Positions 25,601 to 43,256 of a stretch of 64,000 bases of DNA are shown one piece after another. The translations under genes were made by a program, and so were the position numbers. The notes under the pieces were generated by a model. The model was not told the DNA's origin, ran no database searches, and was given only the letters and a program-made list of their open reading frames with translations. This DNA comes from Pegea sp. RAD2-039 (taxonomy: Eukaryota; Chordata; Thaliacea; Salpida; Salpidae), in assembly GCA_034620365.1 (NCBI GenBank), contig JAQGEQ010000015.1, forward strand, positions 162,266 to 226,265, written 5' to 3'. How positions within the stretch are numbered: position 1 is the first letter of the stretch; each line of letters starts with the position of its first letter.

Positions 25601-28600
25601 TGTCCGCTACTGACTCATCGCTTCTAGTTTTTCACAATGACGTCATCGTCTGAGTGTTGTTGCGATATGAGCTTGTGAGTCATGCATGAATGATTAGATG
25701 AAGAAGATCGCGAATAGTGTGAAGCAATCTCATCAGATAATCACCACCAATATAGCGCTTCTTAAATAGCTATCGTGACGTCACCCAAAATCCCTCGTTT
25801 TAACTTTATAGTCATTTGAAAACAAAAATTAAAAAAACCTCTTTTGATGGCTCTGGGAGCACTGGAACTTCCGACAGCTCGCTGACATCCCGAAGATGGA
25901 AGAACGCAATCGGCGATGACTGCTGCTTCTTGTAGTGACGTCATTCCTTTTGGAATAAATCCACGCGAAGACTTGACATGACGCAAGGATTTGGGAGATG
26001 CATCATCATCAGAGGAATCAGAACCGCAAACGTCTGTGTGATCAAAATCAATCTCTTGTACCTCCTGGAAATTAAAGAGCAGTTGTCATGGCAAGTTGAT
26101 TTACCTTTCTCAATTGCTTACCCCTTTTATGTTTGCGTAAAGTGGAATTGAGATTAATTGTGTCTGTAACAAAGAAAAAGAAATAAATTCAATTGAAAAC
26201 TCTTCCGTTAAACTAAACGAAATAAAGAATCTCAAAATAGTAATTAGTGAGAGGATCCAGTTGTGACTACTTTGCTGAAAAACAAGTTTAGGTTTATAGG
26301 AAGTGATTACTGACCCAGCGATTAGTTTAATCTCTGACAAGTTAAATGCAAATGTTTCAATTTGCTGAAGCTGCAGAAAATAATCAGTCAAAAGTTTGTA
26401 ATCTATAATTTAAATTGACACAGGTGATGCAGCTAGAAAATCTCAACCAAAACTCTATATTTGTTCCTAATGATGTAACTCTTAGAGGATTCTGTTCTAC
26501 TATCTCAAGTATTATTTATATTCATCAGCAGTTGTAAACTGAACCAACAAAACTACTTTAAATGTAATAACCGTCTTCATAACCAAACTCCCATAAACAA
26601 CATTACACGTCGTTTGTATTACAGGAGTGTTGCCTGACAAGATTTAGTACGGGGTTTCCTTTCAACTTTCTCAATTTATCAAATATATGGCATTTTGTCA
26701 AAGGTTGTCAGTTAAATTATTAGCAAATTAACTCGTTTCGAAAATAAATGCATTGTTTACTCAATTGATTAAGTTGATCTTGAAACAGAGTATCTTGACA
26801 GAAAGTATTTACAATATCATAAATGGAACATGTTAATAGCTAAATAAAGAAGGCACTTTTTCTATTATTTAAATTTAGAGGTTCATTAAAATGTTTTGAA
26901 GCATAACAACATTTTTCACATTGAGATGTGTAGTAAACCATTCGTGTTAATAATTAGAACTTACATCTTTGTAAAGAAGCACGGAGTCATCTTTGTTAAT
27001 CAATAAACACAAAAAAAATATAGAATACTTATCAAGTTAAACACTAGTAAAAATTTAATTTAGCCAATTACATAAACCAAGCAAAATATATATGCAACAT
27101 TTAACACAAAGCTAAATAACAATAACTTGTAAAACAAACAGATATGCTTCATTTCCAAAATATAGTTTAATACTAAAACAAACATTTTTTTAATAAACTA
27201 AACTGACAAGACTGCTTATTTTTCAGATGGTAGTTGTTTTATTACATCAAAAGTTTTTGTGTAACATCATTATTATTCTTTATGTATTTCTTGTCAGCGT
27301 GGAACCACACAGCAAGCCAACTGCTTTCATGTTACTTTCAGATCAGACTCTATTTGAAATGAAAATAGTATAAGCAGAAAAGTTAATAAAAGGCAGCAAA
27401 TGAAACAAACTTTTCTTTAAAGCACTTTGAGATACTTTATCATATCTCTTAACTATAAGAGTCTTGTAAAATCTTAGTAACTTTACTTTAATGGTTTGAT
27501 AAACGAATCTGATAAAAAAGTTCAATAATTTCAGATAAGTTTAAAAATATTCGTTTATAGAAACAGTTTATCAGAGCAATTAATCAATAAGAATTTTAAA
27601 CTCTGCAACTAATAGAATGTTTGCTATCTTTTATATGCTGAAGTTGCATAAATTAACAAAGTTGGTACTTAAAAATTACCAATATTACCTGCTTTCTTTT
27701 AAAAAATTAGTTACATTTTTTACATGGAATCAAAGTTCTCAAGATTTGTAAAACTGTAACTTGTATTTAGCACACAAACCTTATGAACGATAGTTGCATA
27801 TTCTCCAGGGTCATACTCTTCACATGTTGAATGGATATCTAAAAAAAAAACGTCACATCAAGTAGCAACAGATGCGATCGAATAAGTTTAATGATAAAAT
27901 AACTTTTCTTCTCGAACAATGATAAAATGAGAACCTTTATATTGCTTATTACGATGCTACAATTGTAAAAACATTCAATAGATACTCATAAGTCGCTGAT
28001 GCTAAATGCAGGTTAATAAAATTTACTTCAGACTTATTTCCATAAAACAATCAGATGTTATCAGTCGGTTTTAACTTGTTTGATATATAATTTAGTGGGT
28101 ACGAGACAAATGTGAAAGTAGGTTAGTTTAAACTAAACAAGAAAATAGATTTGCTTCATGTTCGTTTCATATATCACCAAGTAAATAAAATAATAAGAAA
28201 TAAAGTTTGCAAATAACTAAATATCTAAAAAGTTTTATTATTTTAATAGTTATGTTGATTTTGAGTAAGTAAATAAATTCCTAACACTTATATTTAATGA
28301 AGAACAAAAACTCTGAGTAATTTTCGACTAAATGAAACCAGTTACCACTGACAAATTACAAATGATAAAAAGACTGCTGTTTTGATGCTGACTTAATTTT
28401 AACTTACGCTTGCTAGAAATGGTTCTACCCAAGGCGTTAGACGAAAATTGAAATCCATTTTTAGCAAGAGTTTGAATTCTGGTCTCCTAGAATAAGATGA
28501 AAAAATGAAAAAAACTAGTATAGGAACTTAATTAGTTGATGGAAAAGGAGCATGTTGTAGAAAACTTCACCATAAAATTCAATACAACACATCTTAGATT

Positions 28601-31600
28601 TTATTGAAATGACATTTTTACAAAAAACATCAGAGCTCACCCAGGCAGCTTGTTGATGTCTTGGAGGGGTTGGAGGTCTCCGGTTTTTGCAAGCTTTTCT
28701 AAATGAAGCTGATGGGAGTGATTTGGAAAAGTCATTTGTTTTTTCATGTAGAGCAGAAGTTTTGTTTCTCATCTGCATTGGTGTTGGACATGATCTTCCG
28801 AACGCTGGTTCATCACCATCATTTTGACCAGACAATTCTTCCAGTCGTTGACGTGTTGATGATGGTAGATGATGACGAATTGTCGATGTGACGTCATCAC
28901 TTTCAAACTTAACTTCGTTGCATCTTTTATCCAATATTTCTAACGCGTTTTCAATTGAACATTTTCGGTTCCTCTTAGGCTGTGGATCTGTAACATCCAA
29001 AGAAGATCCACTTCCGTTGGAATATTGATCAAGCTCCATCGACACGCACGTGTCTTTGGGTGGTGTAATTGGCGTCAACAAGCCGACTGTTTCCACAGCA
29101 ACCTAGTAACGTGAATCAGATGAAGCATGAAACGATTGCCTAAGGGCACTTCCGGTTAAAGTTAATAATAAATATCAGACGAATGTTGCATCGGAGTAGA
29201 GCCTCAGTTTCACCTTTTCGTATAATCTTGTTGAATGAATTGATGTAGGGCTTGCTTGGTTAGATTTGGAATAGTTGATTCGACCAGTTATTTCTTCTAC
29301 TAAATCTACATTAATTCAAATAAATTGTAGCGTTTGTAAAGTCATGAGTGCTTTTAAATTTTATCACGATTTCTTGTTATGTAAGCTTCGGTATTTTTTT
29401 ACTAAGTGCCTAGTTAGAAATTGAGTTAAAATTAGACGGTTGAAATTGAATATAATATAAATTTGCTAAGAAAGTACAAATATGCTGTAATCTCTTCTAA
29501 AAAAAACTCAACAAATGTTTTATTTGCCTTATAAGTGATACTACTGAATGTAATTGAATCTCAATTGAATTATCTTTTCATCAATAAGTTTTATAAGGCT
29601 ATCATCAAATATGAACAATTAAGATGTTTTAAATGATTTTAAAACTTTTACTCAACAAAGATTTGTTTATTTTGACACTTTGTGTAAGATTTATAATGAA
29701 CTTTTTAACACTCTAATCATACGTCTAAAGTTAGAATTAAAGTTAGAAGGATAATAATAAAACATCAAATCAGTTACAAAATGAAATCAGTAAGAAGATT
29801 GTTTTTACTAAATTAATAAAGATATTGTGAAAGTGAATTTATAGCATCAAAACTTTATTCTTTAAATTGACAGATTTTCTTGTTGGCAGTGAAAATAAAA
29901 TAGAAGTCATAAAGTATTTCAATTTGTGTCAATCAAATTTACCCTAGCAGTATAAACATCACCTACCAGTATAAGATTCAGAGATAAACGTGGATTCAAG
30001 ATGGTTTGATTACAGTTTTGTTAGATAACAAAATAAACTCTTTTATGAAAACAATTGTAAGACAAAACTGCTTAAAGAGTATTTAAATTTAACTTGTTTT
30101 TTAGTAATTAGCTTTTTTTTTAAATGTGCCAAAGAGCTTAAATTTTCCTGTAAGATAATTTTCCACAAATTTAAAAAATAACTTCAACAAAATATTTCTA
30201 ATAATTTTTGCTGAATTCTGAAAACCTTAGTAAAAAATGTGAAGCTTAAAAAGTATTTTTAGTTTTCTAGAACATTAGATCTAAGAATAAATTGAATTGT
30301 CGACTGTAATCTTTATTAAAATAGTTCCTTATTTGTTTTATCAAAAATAGAAAAAAATATTTGGAAAATTAGAATTACAGATGTCATAGGTAGGGTAGAC
30401 TCTTAAAACTGGTCATTCTATTATACAAAGAATCGGCAAACTAAATTTGTATGAAATTAAACAATTTACAAAATACTATTTTTAGAAATAACACGAAAAA
30501 ATGGTTCATTAAACGTTATACATCAGAAACAAAATATATTTATAATGTGATAAGTCTGATAGTAAAAATTAAATGAATTATCAATTAAATTGCTTTGCTT
30601 TTGCTGTCAAACTTTCATAATAATGTTTGCTGGTTTAAAAGCAGTTTGCATTTCAAAATTTCATTATTGACGTTTGCATCTTCACAATACACAGATAATA
30701 GGAATGCTATTTAATGATAAAAATCTCAATTTGATTTGAGTTTAATAAAGTTTTATTGAATATTACACTCTTTAAAACTTCGCGTCTTGAAATACAAAAG
30801 TGTTATTAGTTTTCATTTGAATTTCCAATAACATTATACTTGAAATTAAATTTAATAAAATTTCTGATAAAGAAACGTTACAAAGAAGTGCTAAAAACCT
30901 GGATAACCTCTTCCTTGAAGTCGTGATTGTAGCTCTCTAACTTGATCTTCTAAATTCTTTTGAATGATTTTAAGATTTTCTTTTGCTTCTTCTTCCTAAA
31001 GATATAATTTATGAAACGTAATTTATTAATAATTTTTTGAAAAATAAAATCAAAAATAAAAGATTATTTTCTCGCAAAGCTTTTCCAATTTCTTTATTAT
31101 TTTATCAAAAAGAAGTTGAAATTATTAGTTTTTTTAGACTAAAAATAAGATATAGTGATCAGTTTTCAAAACGAAGAAGAACTTTCAAAAAAGTATCTTT
31201 TATTATTTGAACATTGTTATACTCGATGTAGAAAATCAAATTACAATGTTTAATTATCAATAAATAAGCAAGTGCATTAACTAGTACATAACAAATGAGA
31301 TAAAACAACAAAACTTGTTATAACGTTTGTATAAACTCAATTATGACTTTACCAACAAAAAGTTCTCTATTTATTTGTATCTTCTTAGAAAACAAACATC
31401 ACTAAAAAGTAACTTGTATTTTACTATGTAAATTAAGTCTTAATAATTACTTTCTTATTCATTTTTTTAATCTTAAGTTGTAAAAAGCCTGAAGCATAAC
31501 TTAAATGTGATCTGTAAAAGTTAAAAACACAAACAGAAAGTTTGTTCAACAAGTCACAACGTTTTAGTATACTGATTTACAAAAGTAGGTAGACTCTACT

Positions 31601-34600
31601 CACATGTTTCAACGTTTGTTGGACCCAAGCTTTTATTTTTGCTGATTTTGCTTGAAGTGAAAATTTATCTTTTTGCCGAGCTGTTTTCTGAAGACATTAG
31701 AGCTAGTTAGAAAACTATTTTGCTAAACCCTTGATTAAGAGCCGATATATTTCGCACTAAAATAATGTTACATCGTTCATTCAAACAAAAATCTCTAATT
31801 CAAGAGCAGCTTATTTTATCTCTATTTCATTACAAGATTTTTTCATCAAAAAACTCAACTCAATCTTTAAGGAATGATATCAATGTAAAATATGATTCGC
31901 CAAAAATTGAGAGGCTATCAGATTTGAAAATTAAATAAACCTGTATAGTTACTACTGTACTGTTAAAATTACAGAAGTTTATGTTCGTTTAGATGCATTC
32001 CTATTTTAACATCAATTTTATTCTAATTTAAGTTTTGTGTCTTACTTTTAAAATATTCTAAAAAACGATCTTCAAGTGTTAAGTTGTTTAGAAATAGAAC
32101 AAATGACTGATGTATAATTACTATTAGTTTTCCTCATAAAATTCTTATTCTAATTTTTCTATATTTAACATTTATAAATTTGCTGCTAAAATTATTGAAG
32201 GATTCTAAAGTATAAAATGAGTCTATAAGTCTGCCGACATTTTTTTGCATTCTTTAGTATTTACAGCTGAAATAACTTCAATTATAAAGATATTTGATGA
32301 CTTTGTCATTCCGCAAAAATTTTCCAACTTCCAATTTATTTATTTTTATATGCTTGACATCAAATAAAATAGTAAGAAACAGAAATCACCTCATATAGAA
32401 GGTTTTCTTCGAGGACAATGTTTTCTTTTTCTAAATTATTACATCGTTGTTCTATCTTCATGATTCTATCCAAACCCATTCTTTCAAACTCTTCTATGAT
32501 TCGTTGATCATGATTCACTTTTTCTCGAAACAAACTCAACTACAAATTATAAAAACCAGATAAAATATATGTTCCTCATAAATTTGAATCAATTATAAGT
32601 TAATTAAACCAGTAATTGGTTAATTAGCACAAGTTAATGTGAAACAGTAAAGTAGAAAACCTCTTTCTCAGCTAGCTCAGCTCTTTTCTCAGCTTTTATA
32701 CAACGTGACCTCATCTCTTCCATCTGCAAATTGAAAGTTTGAAAACTAATCAATAATCCAAATATATATTTTGAGTCAAAATTGATTAAAGCCAAATTAG
32801 GATTTAACTAAAAAGATTTCTTAATAGTATTTGAAAATGTAAATAAGTTCAATTTGCAACACATATTTCAATTACATGATGGTACTCTTTATGATAAGAT
32901 GAAATAGGATTTGGAAAGCCTGAAGAGAAATCAGACAAAAGAATAAAAGTGTTTACTTTTAGCTATTTTTTGGATAAAATGCTTCATCTCAAATTAAACT
33001 TTATAAAATTAGTTCAACTTTCAAAGCACCACTTGAAACAAATGTTGTGAATTAAATTATTTACTTATTATCAAATTAACTGGGAAATTTAAATTTTATA
33101 ATTATTTATAATTAAGATGTTACTTAAGATTATTTTTGAGGTTTTTCTCATTAAAAACCATGATTCAACTTTAGTATAAAAGTGATTAACGCTTTGCTCT
33201 TACAAAGTACTTTTTAGTTTAAAAATAATATTTAAAACGTTTCAACGAAAACATTGATTTATATTTTATGGCATTTATTACATAACTCTTGTAGAAGTGT
33301 GTAAATTAAAGTTTACAAAATATATAAGTACCTTTAAGCTTAATATTAAGTATTTAGAAATATTAAATAGTATTTTAAATAACATTCTGGTTTAACTAAC
33401 TCTAGATTGAAATTATTTTTTAGTATGACTTGATTAATGTTTATTTTGGTATTCGTCTATCAAACTAGCTACAATATTTATCAAAAAACTTTCATCAATA
33501 ATTTGTATATTTAAATCACTCAATACTAATTCAGATTAGGTTTATTATTTGATAAATGATGTGCTTAAAACTTTGAATAAGAAGTCATAAGAAACAATGT
33601 GCAATCATGCATAAAAAACAGTCACACTTGAGTGATTTTTTCGCACCCGTAGCTTTTGGTACCATAAGTTATGAAAGTTGAAGATGACATCAGTTCTTCA
33701 AGTTGAATTTACTTAAAGTGGTTGTCTTGTTAACTTAAGATGTCTATTACATGTTTTCAAGTATCTATTCACTGAATAGTGAAATATGTAGCATAAGATT
33801 TGGTTGTTTAGATAAGAATAATTGGTTAAGTTCATAAAAAATGAAATTTTAAAGTAAGTAATCTCGTTTTACTAGAATTAGATTTTTTGATTATTTTTTA
33901 ATAAATATCTTCATGTAAAGTAAAGTAATGTTTTCTATTAAAATATATTCTCAATTTATAAAGAAAAAGATTACTTTTAGTCAAATTTATATTTAAAAAT
34001 TAAATTTTAAGATTAAAACTAAAAGATTTAAAGAATACAAGAAAAAAATTGTGAAAATAGCCAACAAAATTTAATTGAATGTTTTCAATTTTCTTCAAAT
34101 GTAATAAACAAATATTATGACAAGCTAAAAACACTTTTTTTGTGATAACATTAAGTTATTCGAAGCTCACTACAATAGTGTTTATACGACGTTAACATTT
34201 CTATATCTCATTCGTAATAGTTTTCTTGAAGCTTATTTTTAAGCGATGACGAAAACGAACTTATATTTATAACTGCAACAAAATTACACGGTAAATATTT
34301 AGTGATAAAATATCAAGCATTTGAAGAAAATTGTGAAAGTGTATACTATTAAATAGATAAAACATAATTTACATCTTGAATAAAACAGCAGCTTGACTAA
34401 TTTAAACAGAAAAAAATAGTAATCAACATCCGATAATGTCTTTTATAAGAACTAAATAAGCACATTTTTAGATCTATTACAAACTCTATTGACGCAAAAA
34501 CTGTTTTAGGTTATTTTGACATTTATGTAAAGTCTGATTGCTTTTACATGGTAACATTATGCTCTGCTTATTTTTAAACTACAATTTTTGAAACAAAGTT

Positions 34601-34966
34601 ATTAAAAAATAATCCTAGTTTCATTTTAATGTATACAACAAACAAAGTGAACTACAGCTTGTAATATTTTCTAAAGTATTTAAGTCAAGTTCAATGTACA
34701 TCAGCCTTGGGCTAGCTGAGAAATTTTTAAGTAATTGTTTGTATATTATCATTCATTAGTATTCAAATTGTAATATCAGTTAAGAAAAATAAAACGATTA
34801 ATGACTTTAAAATGTTAAAATCAACTCATTGAAGTATTGTAAGTTTTTTACTAACTTGTGCAGCAAGTTTTTCTTTGATTAATATCGCTTTTTGACGAAA
34901 ACTTATCATTTTAGTTTGAAGTAGCAAATATTCTTTTCTCCAATCTTTTTCAACAACTTTTGCCAT
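19652..34966 (-). CDS. PLEKHH: PLEKHH family protein (coiled coil, PH-PH-MyTH4-FERM)
   Basis: Exons: 34966-34856, 32723-32661, 32539-32390, 31687-31604, 30995-30899, 29086-28641, 28486-28408, 27838-27780, 26064-25839, 25506-25190, 25059-24891, 24709-24522, 24391-24215, 23887-23663, 23138-22959, 22901-22804, 22571-22394, 21546-21388, 21338-21111, 21057-20873, 20666-20537, 20297-20211, 20033-19902, 19738-19652. All phases agree and give 1284 residues (human PLEKHH1/2 have roughly 1360-1490). Residues 1-168 are coiled coil. About 169-510 is a Ser-rich linker with the family motifs RRPPTPPRH and ESDYAIPPDA. PH1 starts at about 512 (KSGYLKMFG, WKKRWFVL), PH2 spans about 615-722, MyTH4 about 723-910 (THPELLGELFAHLF), and FERM about 930-1284 (HSLPISVPVHFYDGSYQ; F3 with FWLAVEEYGL). 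Vertebrate relatives are actin/membrane-associated scaffolds. One gene here probably predates the PLEKHH1/PLEKHH2 split. The exon starting at 29086 uses the inner of two nearby AGs, because only that one keeps phase. Confidence 0.95.
26065..27779 (-). other. Large PLEKHH intron (1.7 kb)
   Basis: Lies between the exons ending at 27780 and starting at 26064. It is AT-rich, and no nested gene or RNA gene was recognised. Confidence 0.7.
29087..30898 (-). other. Large PLEKHH intron (1.8 kb)
   Basis: Separates the coiled-coil exons from the linker exons. Phase closes across it without any further exon if the acceptor is taken at 29088-29087. Splicing to the alternative upstream AG at 29104-29103 would break the frame. 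No other feature was seen. Confidence 0.65.
32724..34855 (-). other. First PLEKHH intron (2.1 kb)
   Basis: AT-rich sequence between the first and second coding exons. It is a plausible place for enhancers, but no specific element was recognised. Confidence 0.65.
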
Positions 34967-37900
34967 TTTTACCGAACCATATATTCAAAACTTTTGTTAT
35001 AATCTTGATATTTATATATATTTACATTTAAGAAATTATCATATTTTATATATAAAATCAAATTTTAATCTTAGCTAAAAGCTTAAAGTATATGCAAAGC
35101 AGAAATTAATAAGATACTAATAAGGACTCCTGAAACTTAAGAAGATAATAAAAATCTGCATTTTGTTGGGTAAACATTGCAATCGATTGAAATTTCGGCT
35201 AAAACTTTACATTTTCTTAGAGAAATGAACTGATATACAAAATTGTTTCTAATCACATAGTCAGCAGTTTCAAAAAATAAGAATTGAGCAGTTAACCACC
35301 CAAAACTTGTTGGTATCAATTAAGAGAAGTGCTCTTCTAACTAATTTGTTCTTGCTGAATGGCTGACTGCAAATGGTACAACAACGCTTACACAATGCTG
35401 CTTCTAGCAAAGTAAACGAAGTTGAAATTGAAACAATCTCTTGAATTGCTACACTACGCTAACTAGTGTTTGGCCACAAGTGTTCTCTAGCGCCAAAAGT
35501 GTTTATTTCAGGTTAAAACGGTTATTTAATGTATTAACTTCATAGGATAAAAAACTGTTTATTTCGCTAAGCTTTTATTAGCTTTCATTTTAATTTTCTT
35601 ATTAGATAAACTAGTACAAAAGTTAGAAAATAAGCATGACAAGTATTATTATTTATTTTGCACTTCACTAAGTTGTTTTGGAAAATAGAATAAAAATCTT
35701 TATAAACATTTAAGTCACTAAAATAGTGTAAAAATAAGTAGCATTTTAGCTCATTATAAACAAATAAGCTTTGTTGAAATGACTGCAAAAATTTCTGAAA
35801 GATATAAGCGATTAAAAATGTATTCTTTGTTTTCCACAAAAATTATCTTAAATACAACATAACCACAAATCTAATATTTTTGAATTTTTACAATTCAACA
35901 TATGTAGATAAGACCAATTGATAAAATGATAAAGTTCAATTTTTAAAGTAATCGTCAGTTTTATGAATAGTATAGAAATGTTACTGAAAATTTATTTACT
36001 GTAAAAAAAATAGGTAAAAGTGTTTTTACCTTATGCGGGATAAATATTAGTTATTTTATTAATCATATTTCTCTTTATCCCAAAAAAATACTTTCACATT
36101 TAAAGATTAATAAGTTTAGAAATTTGTGATTAATTTAACCGGGTCATAAAAAGAAATCTTATTTAAAAAAGTTGATGCATTCATGTTACAAAGATTAGCT
36201 GTTTAAAAAGCATAAAAAATTTATACATATAATAAATTGATTGATTTTGTAACGATCGTAAAACAATATCAAATTTGTTAAGTATTTAAGTAACCAGTGA
36301 GTAACATTATTTAAACAACTTTTTGTAACTATACTTTTGATTATAAATATAAAAGATTTCAGATAAAAAAACTTTTTAAAAGATGGTATATAATTACAAA
36401 AAAAACTTTAGTTTAGCTGGTTGTAAATATTTGTATTTATAAATTGTTTTTACAAACGGTAAAGCCGTTATTATCCTTATCTTAACTTTAATTTTTAGAT
36501 ATTAACTAATTAATTAATAACCTTAAAAGTGTTTCATCAGATCTCTTTGGAATTCTTACAACTAAGATAAGTTGTCTTAAAATGATTGTTGGTTTAGTTT
36601 TGTTGCTTGAAAAGTTTTTCAAGTCCCAGAAAAGAGTAAAATAAGAAATTTAAACTGTTGTATTCTATTTTAATTTCTTGAAAAAACTTCTTGTAAAGGT
36701 TATACAAGAGATTTTATCAATTAATCTTTATCTCATAATACTAAATAACCACTTTTTTTTATAAAAATTGTTAATTTTAATTAATTATTTTTTCAATAAG
36801 ATATAGAATACAATGATAAAAATAAGTTATAGAATTGAAGACAATAAAATTTGCCTCATCTTAAAATCTTGGTTTAATCCTTAAAAGATTACAATTAAAT
36901 AAATTACATCTGGATAAAAGTGTAATTTCTTGTAATTTTGAAAGTCTGATTTCAGTAAACTTTTTGCTGACTATAAAAAGTTTTCTAAATGTCAGAAAAA
37001 AGTTCTTACCCAAAAAAAGATTTGTTGTAAATAGCTAATAATATTTTCAAGTGTTGTCTCTTAAAATAAATTTTTTTAATTTTAAAACATGTAAAAGCTC
37101 CATATTTTCAAATACAAAAAAGTATTTTTCTGAAATCGCTTTAAACACAATTCAAGTAAAGAAAGAAAAAATAATTTTAAAATTTCAAAACATGATTTTG
37201 TGGAACATTTTATAGAAGAAATAACTTTATAAAAACTTTTAGTATATTTATTTTACAGCTTATTTATGATTAATACTTTGGAAGTTTATAATAATTTAAC
37301 TGAAGCTACTTTTTTAATGAAAAGAACTTTCTAGTGATTGTTTAACATTGAAATTTGAAATAAGCAATTTATTCAAGTTTGTTGAGAAGGTTAGAGATTT
37401 ATCATCGTTTTGTATTGAAATTGAAGTTTAAAATGTAAAATTTAAGAATTTAAAAAAGGCCAATTTAAAAGGTTCTAAAGCTATTTAAATAAAAGGCAAT
37501 AAATATATACAAGAAGCAAAAAGGTTAAAAAAAATCGATACGAACTGTAATATTAAGCAATACGTTAACTAAACGAGTTCTCATGAATTTTTTATCATAT
37601 GAAGAAAACGAAACATAGGTTTTCCTTTAAAAGTAAGAGGACTAAGAAATATACTTCCTATTTTAAAATAGAGATAAATAAAATAATAAATATAAAAAAG
37701 TAAACAAAACCAACCATCAAACCCGGTTTCATTCGTATAAAGTAGACAAGTTTACTTCAATTGATTGAAAATCTAAAGATTTGGTGCAGTAAGCAGAAAA
37801 AACTTAAAACAAACACCATCATCACTTAAATCTCAATTTAATAAATAAGTTTGATTGATATGTCAGAAGTTATTTGTAGTTGTAAGCCGTCTGAGGTAAA

Positions 37901-39161
37901 TCTGTGAGAATTGTTACTGTAGTTAAATAATCTTTCAATCTTGAATAGAAAAGTTGTTGAAATGTAAACTGACTGCTAATTAACTAAACATTTACAAACT
38001 TGTAATTTCTTTGTATACTCTTATGAATATTTAAAATAGTAAAGCTGCAAATTGTTAGCAAAAATGTCTTCATCAAATAAATGATCTGAGAATTACACAA
38101 AGTACACCACTTGCATAATTACGACTTCTCAATTATTGAACTTTTCTATCAAATCGATAAATAGCAATCTATCTGAAATATTTGATACTAGTAAAGTAGA
38201 AAGTAGCTCCTTACTTTGAAACTGAAGTCAGTTTGAAAATCAAATCACAACAGATCGAAAAGGTTTTGTTTGTTTGTTTGTGAAATATTTCTACAATTAG
38301 AAGAAATCGAAATGAAGCAAAAACCAACTTAAAACAACTAACTAAACAAACTAAAATATTAAGCAAACTACAGTCAATATAAAATTGCTCTTTCAATTTG
38401 AAAGAAATTATAACGAGAAGAGGAAAGCAAAAATTCTGTTGTAAGAAACTGAAGTGGAAAATGTCGCTCAAACCCACCCTGCAGTAGCTAGAACAACTTC
38501 AGCTACATGGAATTGAGCTTTCAGCCGGTAGGACTAATTACCCTGCCCTAATTCAAGCAATCAACCATGAAAGTTGAATATAAGACAAATGTTGTCAAGT
38601 GTATATGTGGCAAATGTGAAAAAGGTTGATGTAAAATTGTTAAAATCCTTCAAGCGTTTAAAGGGTTTGAAACAATGGAAGAAATGAAAGATGGACTTCA
38701 ACCACGAATGTATCAAAATAACAGGAATGAAAAGCTTCGCTGTATATAGCAAAGAAAGAAGATTAGATACACAGTTGAAAGAAGGAGCGTACAAAGGCAC
38801 AAAGGTGAAATTGCACAGATAAATCAAAACCACCAAAGTTGGAGTCTGTAATAACCAAAATGATCAGATGTTGACCACACAAGGTACCAACTTGTACCAG
38901 TTTCCCTGACAACCAAGCATCTTATATATTCCTGATTATTTACACTGATGTTGCAGCCAAATTAGAAAAAAATAAATCGAATGAAGAGAAGAAAGCTGAA
39001 AGTGAATGTCTTCGAACTTCCTTAGCAGATCACCTGATCTGTTCCAACTTCTATTTTATCTTATTCTCTCTTGCTAGCAGATAAATCGAGCAGGAGACCT
39101 ATAATTGAGGTTCATTGAACCTACAAGCAGAAGTGAGCAGTTTATGAGCAAGATCAGATCT
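34967..39161. other. Intergenic region between PLEKHH 5' end and the kinase 3' end
   Basis: The left part, to about 38200, is AT-rich and empty. From about 38460 to 39161 base composition becomes noticeably less AT-rich without a supported frame. This fits a 3' UTR of the kinase on the minus strand, or a further 3' exon of it. No other gene was recognised. Confidence 0.5.

Positions 39162-43256
<4,095 letters not shown>

Noticed and set aside
28703-28891. Plus-strand frame rich in Val/Asp/His
   Set aside because: It is antisense to a confident PLEKHH linker exon.
29087-29102. PLEKHH exon starting at 29102 (upstream AG) plus a missing small exon in the 1.8-kb intron
   Set aside because: Using the AG at 29088-29087 restores phase with the exon ending at 30899 and needs no extra exon.
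38211-38836. Two hydrophobic minus-strand frames suggesting a membrane protein
   Set aside because: Both arise from T-rich strand composition, with no transmembrane spacing conservation, start context or splice links; they more likely lie in the kinase 3' UTR.
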